64,000 nucleotides of DNA from NCBI GenBank assembly GCA_012976225.1, contig JAAVVG010000015.1:248001-312000 (forward strand), written 5' to 3'. Source of the DNA: Golubevia sp. BC0850. Taxonomy: Eukaryota; Basidiomycota; Exobasidiomycetes; Golubeviales; Golubeviaceae. Under the pieces are notes generated by a model. It did not search any database. It saw nothing but the letters and a program-made list of their open reading frames with translations, and was not told the origin of the DNA. The position numbers and the translations under genes are program-made. This document shows, piece by piece, positions 11,778-23,402 of the stretch. Numbering within the stretch: position 1 is the first letter of the stretch; every line of letters begins with the position of its first letter.

Positions 11778-13390
11778 ATGTCTCTCACTTCGACCCTGTA
11801 TGAGAACAGATCGTCTTTCCGAGCTCAAGATTATGATTCTGCCAAGACTAAATGCGACAAGGTGAGTCTTATGAGGATGGAGGAGAAGAGAGTTCGCTCT
11901 TACTTCCATCTTTCCAGTTTCCTGCACGGTGTGAAAGGTGAGATCAGAGATGCTGATCTAACACCGCACTTCTGTTCCCTTCGATCCATCCTTTGTATCC
12001 CACATCAGGCTCTCGAAAGACTGAAAGGTTCTGACAGGGTTCCACAGGGTTCCGCTCCTCCTCCTCCGCTCCTCTGCCTTTCGGATCATAGGCCAGCTGG
12101 ATAAGGCATTCGAAGACGCCAATGCAGCCATTGAGATAGATCCCACTAATCCAGATGTGAGTGGATAGGTTTTTGTTCCTTAGGTATGGGCTTTATAGCT
12201 TGAAACCTTGAAGGGCCAGCTCTGCATCTCTTTTCTCCTCATTCGCTCTTCTTGAATCGCAGTCTGAACTCTGTCTCGCTCAAGCTTACCAGTCTTTGAC
12301 GATCCAAATCACCGCCAGAGGAAGATCCAAGTGCCCTCAAAACCATCATTCTTTCACTCTGGGACGCCTCACCTCAATCGAAGCAATAGCATCTCAAGCT
12401 CTAGCGTCCATGATTGCAGCGGGTCGAGATCCTGCTTTCCTTCCGAAAGAGATCTTCAATCAGATAATGGAACTTCAGGATTCGAAAGCCAAGATGAGAA
12501 GCCGAAGGGTCAGTCGTCACTGGAAGCAAGAATTGGAGGAGAAGCCAGCTATGTGGAGAGATTTCGAGCTCACTCGGTCTGGATTACTCATGAGCTTCTT
12601 CGATCTCACCCGAAACCCTCTGCGTCCTCTTATTGGGTTGAAATTCTTTTCTGATAAGTCTTATAACACACCGACTTCCTCTTCGGTAGTGTTCGAGGCC
12701 ACGGGGGACCACAAGGAGCATCTTCAAATCTTTGAAGTCCTGAAGCAATCCTCAAATTCGCTCAAAACTCTTTCATTCCGAGGGGATCTGAATCAAACCA
12801 GAGCAATTGACCTTGCTCTTGACCTGGCAAGTTCATGCTCTCACCCTCAAACCTTTGAGTATCTGGTCAAGGAGAATTCAATAAATAAGAAAGTTAAATC
12901 GTTAACACTGAAATTATCAGATTATCAGTTCAAGTCTTATCCTTCAACTGTACGCCTTTCAAGAACTAGGATTACGTCTTTAGATCTCTCCGACTTGGAG
13001 AAGTGTGACATTTTCCGTGGGGTCAAATATCTCACTCTCGATTGGGATTCGGTGGACATAGATCATTACGAGGAGCACAGTCTAGGCCAGAGATTGGTTG
13101 TTGATTTACTGAAAAGAACTTCCCAGACTTTACTCGGCTTGGTTATTTCGCAAAGAGCGTTGTTAGATGATATTCGGTGGTTTGACGAAGATGTCATATC
13201 GTGGACACCCCTAGACCTCCCCAACCCACGTCTCCCTAAAATTTTGTTTAGCAAGTACCAAGAGGAAGAATGGAAGGGTATACATGGGGCTCCTGTTACT
13301 CTCATTACTCCTCTCATGTTCTTTGAAGACTTTGAATGTGCCAATGAGAGCTTTGTTCTTGAGGAAGACGACGAGGGGCTTTATATTTAG
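11778..13390 (+). pseudogene. F-box protein with N-terminal TPR helices, frame broken by a 10-base duplication
   Basis: F-box proteins choose substrates for SCF ubiquitin ligases. Exons appear to be 11778-11861, 12009-12156 and 12263-13390. Exons 1-2 encode two TPR-like helix pairs (YDSAKTKCDKALERLKG, then RIIGQLDKAFEDANAAIEI). Exon 3 holds an F-box core (FLPKEIFNQIMEL...RRVSRHWKQ) followed by a divergent leucine-rich C-terminus ending GLYI. Within exon 2 the frame shifts exactly at a tandem duplication of ACAGGGTTCC (12034-12053). The upstream part reads ALERLKGSDRV and the downstream part LLLLRSSAF in the next frame, and with a single copy of the decamer the two would be continuous (about 449 residues). 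A splice route using a 20-base exon near 11917-11936 and an acceptor inside the repeat is possible in phase, but has no pyrimidine tract and would lose the TPR helix. Assembly error is the other explanation. Confidence 0.62.
12034..12053 (+). repeat. 10-base perfect tandem duplication
   Basis: ACAGGGTTCC occurs twice head to tail inside exon 2 of the F-box/TPR gene. Its length is not a multiple of three, and it coincides with the change of reading frame. Confidence 0.9.
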
Positions 13391-13842
13391 CAAGGGAGGA
13401 TTCAGCTCAAAGGCGTAGACGATCGAGATTAAGCGTAATAATTTATATGCTTCAATGAATGAAATCAATGTTAGGTGAAGGTATGTGGAGGAGTCATCGT
13501 TTGGGACAGAATGACGGATTCGAGGTGCTCAGGTGAAATTGCAGGAGGCGGAACTTTGTCGAACACCCACCTTACAATGTATGGATGCTGTAACGTAAAC
13601 ACTTTTGATGAAGTCTTCTTTGATTCCTTTTCTCGACCAATCGAATTCGCTCCATCATCCCCAAGAGAGGGCCACGTGGGAGGGAGGACGAAGCGACGGT
13701 GTTTGGGTGACCGTGAGAGAATGAGAATGAAGTAGAGACCTTCTCCCTCTTTTCCTTTTCCTTCTTCTTTTCTTCCTTCATCAATTGGAGAAGTTATGTT
13801 CCAAGAATTACAGCTTCAAAACCATCAAAGCAGCTCATCATC
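13391..13842. other. Intergenic region
   Basis: This is a 450-base gap between the F-box/TPR gene and the monooxygenase gene, probably the promoter of the latter. I see no other gene. Confidence 0.5.
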
Positions 13843-16551
13843 ATGTCTTCAAAGAACATAGAGAATGGATCCCTCTCCTTGGAGGAGAAAGCCAGTAACT
13901 ATCTAGCCAGACTCGAAAGTGCCTTTGGGACCAAGGACCCCAAAGAGATCGCTTCTTTGTTCACCAAAGACGTGAGTATGCGAGTACACACGTATCTGTA
14001 CGATGTGCGCCTGCTATGTACAGTATACATTAGGTAGACGCAATGACTCCCAGCTAACCACTCTTGCTTCTTACTGCTAATCTTGGTCCTCTACTTCACA
14101 GGGATTTCTGAGAGATGTGCTAGCACTTCACTGGGATTTCGCTACTCTGCAATCTCCAGAGAACATCGAGAAGTGACTGGCGGACACAGCGGACTTGAAG
14201 AAGAGAAACGTCTCTGATTTCAAATTCGAGAAAGGAACAGCTATGCAAATGGAACTCATTCCTGGAGAACCTTGTGAGTTTTCAATTCGAGGAGAGAATT
14301 GGAGATTGGGAGAGAGTCAATCGATACTCTCGTCTCTCCGTCATTTCCCTCGCTTGACGAAACTGCGTCGTTTCAATGCCACCAGAAATCGTCGCTCTTT
14401 TCAGTTTCAAGACACAAAATCCAGGTGGAGTTGGTAGAGGATGCATTCGCCTGAACAACACCTCTGGAGACTACTTAGCAAGAACTGTCACTTTCTTCTT
14501 GGAAGACCTCGATGCCGTCAAGGTTCAAGAAGGAGCAACCAGACCACTCGGAACGGAGCACGATGCCAAGAGAGCAAGAAAGAACTGGATTGAGGGTATC
14601 AAGGATAAGGAGGAGAACGTTGAGCCTGAAGCTGTAGTCATTGGCGGTGGACAGTCTGGCTTGACCGCAGCTGCTCAACTTGGTAGACTAGGAGTTGAGA
14701 CTCTGATCATCGAGAGAAATGAAAGAATCGGAGGTGAGTCGAAACCTACAGCCTACAATACAGACGCAGTTAGATACCAAATTGAATTGAACAAAGTAGA
14801 TCTCGGGGTGGCGGCTGATCCATTTCTCCTATTACCACATTCAGACAACTGGAGAAAACGTTACGACAGTCTTGTTCTACATGATCCTGTTCAATACGAT
14901 CATCTTCCTGGAATGCCGTTCCCTAAAAATTGGCCAACTTTCACTCCGAAGGTGAGCTCTTCGGAGAGTAAGGAGAGTCCGCCTCTTTTCTCCCAAATCC
15001 TCAGCTGACACCCCGCTCTTTCACGACTCTCTTACCTTTAGGACAAGTTGGCAGGCTGGTTTGAAGCTTACGTCACTGCCATGGAGCTTAATGTCTGGAC
15101 TAGCGCCACGCTTAATTCTTCCAAGTACGACGACGCAGCTGGAAAATGGACTCTGGAAATAATCAGAAAGGACGGTTCCAAACGAATTTTGAGTCCCAGT
15201 TCTGTGGTTCTTGCTACTGGACTTGCTGGAGACCCTGTGAGTTATTTCTATAGGAAATCGAAGGTGACATCTAGACACCACACCGTTTCGATCTTGGCCT
15301 TGCTACTCCTGCTACCTTTCACTTCGTCTTCTCTTACCATTTTCTGTTTTCTTTCCTTTTTTATGGAACCCAAAAGAACATCCCTGCCTTCAAAGGCGTC
15401 GAGAATTTCAAAGGATCTGTTTATCACTCTGGCGAACATCTATCTGCACGCAACTTTCGTGGGAAAAAAGCGATTGTAGTTGGAAGTTGCAATTCAGCTC
15501 ACGATGTCTGTCTAGATTTCTTCGAGAATGGTAAGTGAGGCGAGTTGCTATTGCTGTCAAGAGTCGAGTCAACAGTGCTCTGACGTTCTTCCTATTTTTG
15601 CTCTTCCTATTCTTGTCTCTCAGACTGCGACACCACCATGATCCAGCGTTCGAGCACGTATGTTCTCAGCAGTAAATCAATCACTGACATTCTTATGAAA
15701 GGTTTGTATGATGAGAACGGACCTCCAACAGACGTGGCGGACATTCTCAGCAATTCCTCACCAAATATCCTCAACAAGGTTAGTCTCTCTGCTCTGGCAC
15801 AAGGTTACAGCAGTACTCTTGCTTGAGATCAGGAGTTCTTGTCGTGTAACGTCTCTTGAAACTGACCCACTGTTCTTCTCCTGCACCAGGTAGTAGGAAA
15901 AGGAGTGACAGCTCTCATGGCCGAGCACGATAAGGACCTGCTCGAGGGACTAAAGAAACGTGGATTTTGTCTGGACTACGGCCCTGACGGGGCAGGGTTC
16001 CTTCCCAAAGCCTTCGAAAAAGGAGGAGGATACTACGTGAGTCCCTGTTCTCAGTAGTTCAAAATGGATCAACTCCGACTTTGTTCTCATTTCTTTTCTC
16101 TGAAATTTTCAAGTTCGACGTAGGATGTTCCAAGCAAATCATTGATGGTAACATAAAGGTCAAACAAGGACAAGAGATCGATCGTTTCACCGAAGATGGA
16201 ATTCTCTTCGCAGATGGAGTTGAGCTCAAAGCAGACGTTGTCGTCTTGGCCACAGGTTGGAAAGACATGAGAAGCACTGCAGAAAAGCTTTTTGGAAAGG
16301 AGATCTCAAGTAAGAGCTCTCCGGTCTGGGGATTGGACGAACAAGGAGAATTGAAAGGAGTTTGGAGACCAGGACATCCAGGGGTGAGTCAATCGTCATT
16401 GCCTCTTTAGACTTCTAACCTTACTGACATAGCTGTCATCTTCTCGTCACATCTATAGCTTTGGTTCAATGGTGGAAACCTGGCTTTGGTACGATTCTAC
16501 AGTCGCGCTGTTGCTCTTCAAATCGCAGCTCGTCTTCACGGATTGGTCTGA
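13843..16551 (+). pseudogene. Flavin-containing monooxygenase (YUCCA-like) with in-frame stop
   Basis: Relatives are FAD/NADPH monooxygenases that oxygenate small nucleophiles or indole-3-pyruvate. Exons: 13843-13974, 14102-14273, 14386-14733, 14845-14951, 15042-15236, 15377-15530, 15624-15778, 15890-16036, 16114-16383, 16459-16551. An NTF2-like N-terminus comes first. The FAD Rossmann motif VVIGGGQSGLTAAAQLG, then GDNWRKRYDSLVLHDP, the NADPH motif VVGSCNSAHDV, LATGWKD and the usual FMO ending GHPGLWFNGGNLALVRFYSRA follow. From exon 3 onward every junction is in phase. Exon 2, however, has TGA at 14174 in frame (ENIEK-stop-LADTADL). Joining exon 2 to exon 3 at their obvious sites also gives TAA. 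Homologues have a residue at both places. The gene therefore looks recently inactivated in this strain, unless exon 2 is misread or a shorter form starts downstream. Confidence 0.72.
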
Positions 16552-17100
16552 ATCGACGCTCTTTGTCTCCTTCCCTTTAGCTTCCTTTTCACTGCCCAAC
16601 TTGTGCCTCAACATTCTACTTTTTGCTACCTTTGAGTCAAAAGACTCCCATCTTTTTGATACTTTGACGTGACTGCCGTGAACAATTTGAGCAAGGGGGC
16701 GAGGAAGACGCTCGAGCCTGATGATCATGAGGATGACACACTGCAAACCCATGATGAGTGGTACTTGAAAATGGATGAATTGAAGAGAGATGGCAGAGAT
16801 ATGGAAAGATGAGATACAATGAGGATGCTTAAGAATGGAGCGGGGATTTAAAGAAACGACGAAAGCGTAGTAGAGAAGAGGGGATTTGATAAACATTGAA
16901 GTGATAGAATTTGAAATAGAGCTTGAAACTGATCTGAGTTGGTTTGTTCGAGAAGGAAGGAATGAGATTTGGAAGAAGAGAAAGAGAGAGGGAGAGAAGA
17001 CGGGAAGGGGAGAGATTCTTGGCCATAATAGAAGCAGCTGAGAGAGACCGATAATTCTTATAAACCGATCTTGAAAGTTTTCGTTCTAGAGTAAACTGAC
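16552..17100. other. Convergent 3' intergenic region
   Basis: This gap separates the 3' ends of the monooxygenase gene (+) and the Met30-like gene (-). No coding signal was found. Confidence 0.5.
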
Positions 17101-20100
17101 TTAACCACCGACTGGAGCAAAGTTCCAAACTCTAACATCTCCATCATCACTTCCACTAACGATTTTATCATCTCCCAATGCCACACAAGTAACAGCCCCT
17201 TTATGTCCTACCAAAGTATTTTGACAAAGAGCAGTTTCTCTATCCCAAATCTTAATAGTTCTATCATGAGAAGCCGAAGCGATTCTCAATTTATCAACAT
17301 CCAAAGCCCAAACTCCTTCAACATGACCAAACAAAGTTCTCAAACATCTACCAGTTCTAACGTCCCAAACCTTTAGAGTGTTATCCAATGAACCAGAGAG
17401 TAGAACCGGTCTTTTAGGTGGATGATGATTTGGTTTATTAGAAGGAGTTCTAGATCTATCATTAGAAGAGTTTTCAATTGAACTCGATTTGAGATTGTTA
17501 GAATTGAGATCTTGAACTGAACTTTGATAAAGTCCACCTTCAATATCTGACATTTCAGCATCAATAGGAATAGGTTCAACCAAACCAGCTTCAAATAATC
17601 TTTCTTGAACTCTAGCTAAAACCGGATCAATTTTTCTTCTTCTATGTTGTTCTCTTTCCATTTCTTGTTTACTAAATCGTGAATGTCCAGAAGTAGTCGA
17701 TCCACCTGCAGCAGTGTTATAAAAATGTTCTGGAATTCCAGGAGCAGAAGTATTAGCAGATCTACCACCAGGTACAGCAGAAGGATTTAATCCACAAGAA
17801 GTTTCAGGAGTTGAATGACTTCCATCTGGATAAGTGAAATAACTTGAACCTTCTCCAGATCTAGGAGCATGACTTGAAGATCTATCTAAATCTTCTCTTA
17901 ATCTTTCCATTCTTCTTCTATCGGCTGCATCTGCTCCAGGTCCTCCAGCAGCTCCAGCAGCTAATTGTCTAACCGCTTCTTCATCTAACATTAAAAGTTT
18001 GATCGATTGAACTTGTCCTACGTGCCCGTCATAGACTAGAAGACATTCCATAAGTCCTAAATCCCAAAGACGAATCGTTCCATCGTCGGAAGCAGAGAAG
18101 AGGAAAGTTCCAGCAGCGTATTCTCCAGTTTCTAGACATTCGAGTCCTGAAGAAGTCCAATCAGTTGAAGGAGATTTCTCCTTTTCCTTTCCCTTTTCTT
18201 TCGATTTAGGACCAGTCCAGAGTTGAACAGCGTTGACCCAATCTTCATGACCTCTAAGAGTCACGCATTTCCCAGTTCTGAAATTCCAAACCTTGATCTC
18301 TGCGTCCGCACTTCCACTTGCTAGAGTGTCGTCATTGAAGTCTAGACAGACGATTCCTTCGGTGTGACCTTCCAAAGTTCTAATGAGATCTCCAGTTCTC
18401 CAATTCCAAATCTTGAGAGTCCTATCCATACTTCCAGTGATGAGTTTGGCTTCGTCGAATCTTAGACATCTAACTCCTCTAGTATGACCTCTCAAGACTC
18501 TGAGTTCTTCTCCAGTCTCCAGATTCCAAACTCTAGCTGTCCTATCATAAGATCCGGTAATCACCACAGGGAAGGAAGGATGAGCTAAAGAATCAGAATA
18601 TTGAAGACACATGATTCCTTCCTTATGACCCGACAGGGTTCTGACAGTATGTCTTCCACTGCGCCAATTCCTTTCAATAGCCAACCTTTCACAGTAAACC
18701 GTTTTCCAAGGTCTAGTCAAAGTTTGAGGAGCTGGAGCAGTGACAGCAGCTGCTTTTTCGATTTGCTGTTGATTAGAAAAGGAAGCTGAAGTTTCGGATG
18801 AAGTTCTAGTTGAAGAATTGCAATTCCTCTTGGTAGGTGGACCTTCTTCTTCATCTTCTTCTGCTACTAGTTTTGGACTCGTAGCTCTTGATGAACTTGC
18901 AGTTTTCGAGTGTCTTTCCAAAGCAGCAGCATTTGCAGCGGCAGTGATTGACCTCTTGATATTTCCAGACCCATTTTCAGAAGCGTTTGAACTACCTTCT
19001 CCACTTGTTGAACTTTCGGGAGAATTGGGTCTTGAACGAATAGGTCTAGCTCCATGGCCTGGATCCAGCGTCAATTGTCTGCTCTCGGCAGTTCCCTTCT
19101 TACTTGCAGGTCCCTTAACTCTTCTCCTTCTCTCACTTAAAAGCGGTAAACCCCAACCACATTTCTCACATTTCCTCTCTATATGTTGTTCACACATATT
19201 TCTCCATAAAACATCATCATCTGCTAATTTCTTCCAACTTAAAGAAACTTGAGCTGCTCTACCCAAAGAAATTGCATCTAAATGTCCTAAGGATCTGAGA
19301 GCCACTTCCTTTGGGAACAAGGAGAATGGATCTATTCTGATCGCCAAGGCTAATTCGGAGGATAGAAGTGAGAGTTGTGAGAAACAACACATTGTTAAAA
19401 GACCTTGAAGAATTAGAGCTCGACGGGAATGAGAAGAAGAGGAGAAGAGTGACCAGACTGTGTTGACCGCTGTTTGATCTGAGAGTGGTAGGGATTCGAT
19501 GGTCTGGTAGAGAAGAGGAGAGAGTAAAATAAATTAGAGAAGAAGAGATGATTTACAAGAGGGCAAAACCTTAATTCCGAGAAGAGGGAGAAGAGCATCG
19601 GACTGAGCACCATCCTCTTCGTATCCTCTCCCACCGCTTGGAAACTTCGAAATCTAATGCATTGAACCGATCCATCGTACCACCTGCATCTTGGCCGACC
19701 CTCTCCTGCCATGAATATCAGAGCCTGAACATCTCGCCACTGAACTCACCTTCTGTAGCCTAGCGGTGACACCTTCGTCAGCCATCCTCTGATGTCTTAC
19801 ACATAGTTTCCTAGCATCGGGCGGAATCAAAGGAGTCGTAGAAGCAGCACTGGCACTAGCACTGACACTTGTATTTGCAGGTTGAGAAGAAGGACCTGCC
19901 AAAGCAGCCAGTAGATGGAGGTTGTTTTGAGCTTGACCGCCTTCGGACGTAGTTGGTGGAAGGGTTTGAGATAAACTGAGGTTTGAATTACTATTGATTG
20001 ATTCTGAAGATTGAATTGGATTAAAGTTGGTAAGAGTGGAAGATGAAGGTGAAGGTAATTCATCGTCCCTTCCTCTCAAACCTGGACCATGACCTGAAGC

Positions 20101-20409
20101 TTCAGGTTCTCTTGGAGTTCTCATTCCACCGATTGAATTAGAGCCTGAAGCTGCTGAACCAATTCCCATTGGACCGATTGGAGAAGAAAGAGAATGGGAA
20201 TGAGAAAGTGGAGATGGATTACTTCTACGTTTGGAATGAGGATTTGACGTTGAATGTTGAAAAGATTCTGGAATGATTGAAAGTGAAGTTGAATTCGGTG
20301 AAGTAGTATAAGTTGGTGAAGTTGATTCCATCAAGTCATTTTCATCCACATTGGGTTTTAATGAATTGGAATTGGGATTGGAATTAGAAGTAGAAGTGGA
20401 ATTGGCCAT
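17101..20409 (-). CDS. MET30: F-box/WD40 sulfur-metabolism regulator (Met30/sconB)
   Basis: Met30/sconB is the substrate receptor of an SCF ubiquitin ligase that restrains Met4/CYS3-type activators when sulfur is ample. Two exons, 20409-19750 and 19503-17101, join in phase 0 and give 1,020 residues. A disordered Ser/Asn-rich start precedes the conserved LCVRHQRMADEGVTARLQ and RRALILQGLLTMCCFSQLS blocks typical of this family. The F-box is at about residues 280-325, followed by the diagnostic KCEKCGWGLPLL. Seven WD repeats run from about residue 505 to the end (for example GSYDRTARVWN, GSMDRTLKIWN, GSLDNTLKVWD). Blade 5 carries an insertion of well over 100 residues, rich in Ser and charged residues, before its GSLDNTLK strand. 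The first intron is 246 bases, long for this window. Cdc4-type F-box/WD proteins are the alternative, but the CGWG block favours Met30. Confidence 0.93.
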
Positions 20410-20949
20410 CGTTGATGGTAGATTGCAGGATCGACTGGACCAACTTTGAATTGATTCTGATGACGCTCTCTCTGTAATTGAATTGCGGGGAAACGCTGGC
20501 TTAGATGATAGATGTGTCTTTTTGCTGAATTAGAGATCACGATGACGGTGGTGGATGGTGGAAGCAAAGCAGACAGCTGCAACAACTTGCAAGGCTGGAG
20601 AAGACTCGGTCACAAGCCCAAGCACGCCTTCGAGAATTTGCCACCCAACTCTGACTATGTCGAACTCTCTTCATCTTCTCTCGCAACTTTTACATTAGGA
20701 TGCTTCCAATGCAGTGAGATTGGCGAAGAGATCTAACCAAGACCGAGCTTCGTTCGCCCCACAATTTCCTCGTACCAGATTCAGAACGTGAAGATGCAAA
20801 GTTGTTTCTATTTCTATGAGAATCGCTTGAAGCATGAGCTCTATGAATGAAACCTTACAGAAGAGAAAGATGAAGACAAGACGAACAAAGAAAATGGAAT
20901 AGAAATCAGAACCAAGCCCCCGCCCCCTTTTTCCTTGATTGCCACCTTC
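20410..20949. other. Intergenic region upstream of MET30
   Basis: This 540-base gap holds the MET30 promoter and the 3' end of the next minus-strand gene. Small open frames here lack any support. Confidence 0.5.
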
Positions 20950-22671
20950 CTACTCCTCATCCTCCCACATTTCAATCCTAACATTCTTCTCCCCCTTAAC
21001 TTTCCTAACAGCATATCTAACCAGATCAAAGACTTGATACGCTGGTCTAGCATGTTTTGCGGCTTCAGCATGCAATGGTAAAGAAGAGGCAATCTTTGCT
21101 TCTGCTCGACTTGTCCAGATGCAAGTGGCTAAGTTCTCTCCGGTCTCTAAGGAAGGAGCTCCATACCTGTTCGGAAGAAGTTGAAAGATGGAAGGAGAGC
21201 GTGTGATTAGTGAACTCGCCTGACGAACTCTATGGAAAATCGAGTGTAAGGGAAAAGGGAAAGAAAGGTAAACTCACCAATACATCATCAACCCTCCACT
21301 TCCAATAGCTTCTTCATGACTTTTTCTATCAGCTTCATAAAGATTTAAACTTTCACTTCCAATTTTTCTTGCAGATCGAAATGCAACACCATACCATTTG
21401 CCTTCTAATTCTTCATCCAATTTCAAATCTTTCCAATTAAAAGATTCTCTAATCTTTGAAATTGCGTTAAAAGCTTTCAAAGATTTGTTAGAAGTGAAAG
21501 CAGGGCAAGAATCGATTGATGAAGAGGAAGAAATTGGATGAGGTGCTATTAAAGAATGAGATTTACTTTTTCTAGATTCTAAATAACCACTTGCATAATC
21601 TTCTTTAATAACTCGAAAATCATGTAAAACTTTCCACAATTCATGAGAAGTTGAATCTAATTCTGGAAGTTGAGTTCTAGTGTATGGAACTTTTTGTGAA
21701 GGTAAAGAGATGTAATCAGTTTCTGATTCTAAAGATTCTATTAAAGATTCTTCAAAAAGAAGTTGAGATTCAGAGAGTAGAGAAGTTGGTAATCTTGACA
21801 TGATTGGAAGTGAAGTTTGAAAATCTGTGTTTCTAGGTGCTGGATCGAAGATTGCTTGGGTAAAAGATGGAGCTTGAGATTGGGGTTGTTGATTTCGAGT
21901 CTGACTTTGTACCTCTTCTACTACTGATTCCTTAACGTCAAGATTCTTAAGAGAAGAGAAAAAAGTATTTGAAACTCTAAATTCCAAATTTGAAGGTTTC
22001 TTTGAAATTGGCTTGTGATTGGACATCCAATTGCTCCATTGACTCTCATAAAATGCATCGTTGTCAACTTTGATCTCATCCGATAATAGAATTGACTTTC
22101 TTTCTTTTCTACTCCTACTATCTTTAACTTCAATCGACATCCAACTTTTCCATTGTTCATCATATTGAGCTCTGTTTCTCTCTTCCACGTGGAAATCACT
22201 AGCTTTCCCTTTACCCTTTAAACCTCCAACTTGATTCAATTCATCATTCTCAACTCTCATCTCTAAAGGTCTGCTAATCCACGAGTTCCATTCAGATTGA
22301 TGTCTAAGTCTAAATTCTTGATCTATCGAAGAATGGAATCGATTGACCGGTTTAATGGCTGTGGATCTACCTCTTCCGAATCCGGAAGATGTGGAAGCTT
22401 TACTTTGATGATGAGTGAAAGTCTTAGTTCTCTGAAGGGGAATTGAAGTTGGTTTGGAATTTGAGTAGAAAGAAGAAGATGAAGGAGGAGGAGGAGAAGA
22501 AAGAGGCAACTGAGGATACACCAATGCGGAAGTTGAAGTGGGAGACATGATACTCGGATCAATGTTGAAATGAGTCTTGGATGGTTTCAAAGCTAAGGAC
22601 CTTTTGATTCTTTCTTTTCTTTCATTCTCCTTGATGTGAGAAGTTGAAGTGGTTGGGAATTGAGCTGACAT
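20950..22671 (-). CDS. UPF0643-family protein with triple W-x-x-W repeat
   Basis: Function is unknown; the family is conserved across fungi. Exons 22671-21278 and 21166-20950 join inside a Trp codon and give 536 residues. The C-terminal 200 residues match the family, including GGLMMYWYGAP, GENLATCIWTSRAEA and SLPLHAEAAKHARPAY. The N-terminal two thirds is largely disordered. It contains three short units around W128/W131 (EWNSWIS), W174/W177 (QWKSWMS) and W212/W215 (QWSNWMS), spaced about 46 and 38 residues apart. Such repeated tryptophan pairs in a disordered tail suggest short binding motifs; that role is inference. Confidence 0.83.
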
Positions 22672-22825
22672 GTCCTTCTATCTTTGGAATAACAGGGGAT
22701 GAGCTGGAATTTCAAGATGCGAAATGGGAAAGTTTATCGGGTTGAGATAAAGTGAGTTCTGCTTTGGGAGAGTATTCACTTTCTGAATTTTGGGAAGAGA
22801 TGAATTACAAGGAAAGAACCTTTGG

Positions 22826-22835
22826 CTTTATATAC
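22826..22835 (-). promoter_or_regulatory. TATA-like element of the UPF0643 gene
   Basis: The minus strand reads GTATATAAAG about 160 bases upstream of the start codon at 22671, a fitting position for a core promoter. Confidence 0.4.
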
Positions 22836-23355
22836 GATAGTTTGGAATCTTCTGTCAACAGATGGAAACGGCCATAGGGTGATCCGACGCGTGATTACGT
22901 ATCTCCGATCGTGCAATTTGAGAGAAATCTCGCTATAGAATGTCGTGCTCTCGTGCTGACCGCTAGAATAACAACAGAAACTCAAGAAAATCCATTGAAA
23001 ATGGCGAGAAAAGCTGAGGAAGCATGGGAGTGGGGAGCTCGAGATTAGGGGTAAGTTTTGCCACCCGCCACGGCCGCCACCTGCATACGGATTGAGTCAT
23101 TTCTCCCTTCCAAAACGAACTGGATGAACGAGTCATAGGGAGAGCTGGAAGGAAGTCTGAAATCCTTAAGGGGAGAGATTCCTAGTGACGCGGAGGGCGG
23201 GAGTTCAAGCAGAAAGCGGAAATGGGAGCTGCTGGAGAGGAGAAAGGCAATCTCTCGCTAATGACTCAAAGGACTTCGAAGCCTTGTGAATCTGGATTTA
23301 AGATCTTAAGAGGAATTTTGATGATTGAAATGGAACTTGACTTTAATTTACATTG

Positions 23356-23389
23356 GAGAGAAGAGTAGCGAGAGAAGAGTAGCGAGAGA
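23356..23389 (-). repeat. 14-base tandem repeat, about 2.5 copies
   Basis: GAGAGAAGAGTAGC (on the + strand) occurs twice at 23356-23383, with a partial third copy. It lies in the 3' untranslated region of IES6. Confidence 0.75.
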
Positions 23390-23402
23390 CCGAGCTACCT
23401 CT

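Larger units (their letters stand above)
22672..23402. other. Intergenic region upstream of the UPF0643 gene
   Basis: This 730-base gap holds the UPF0643 promoter and the 3' end of IES6. Near the IES6 stop lies a 14-base tandem repeat, listed separately. No gene is apparent. Confidence 0.5.
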
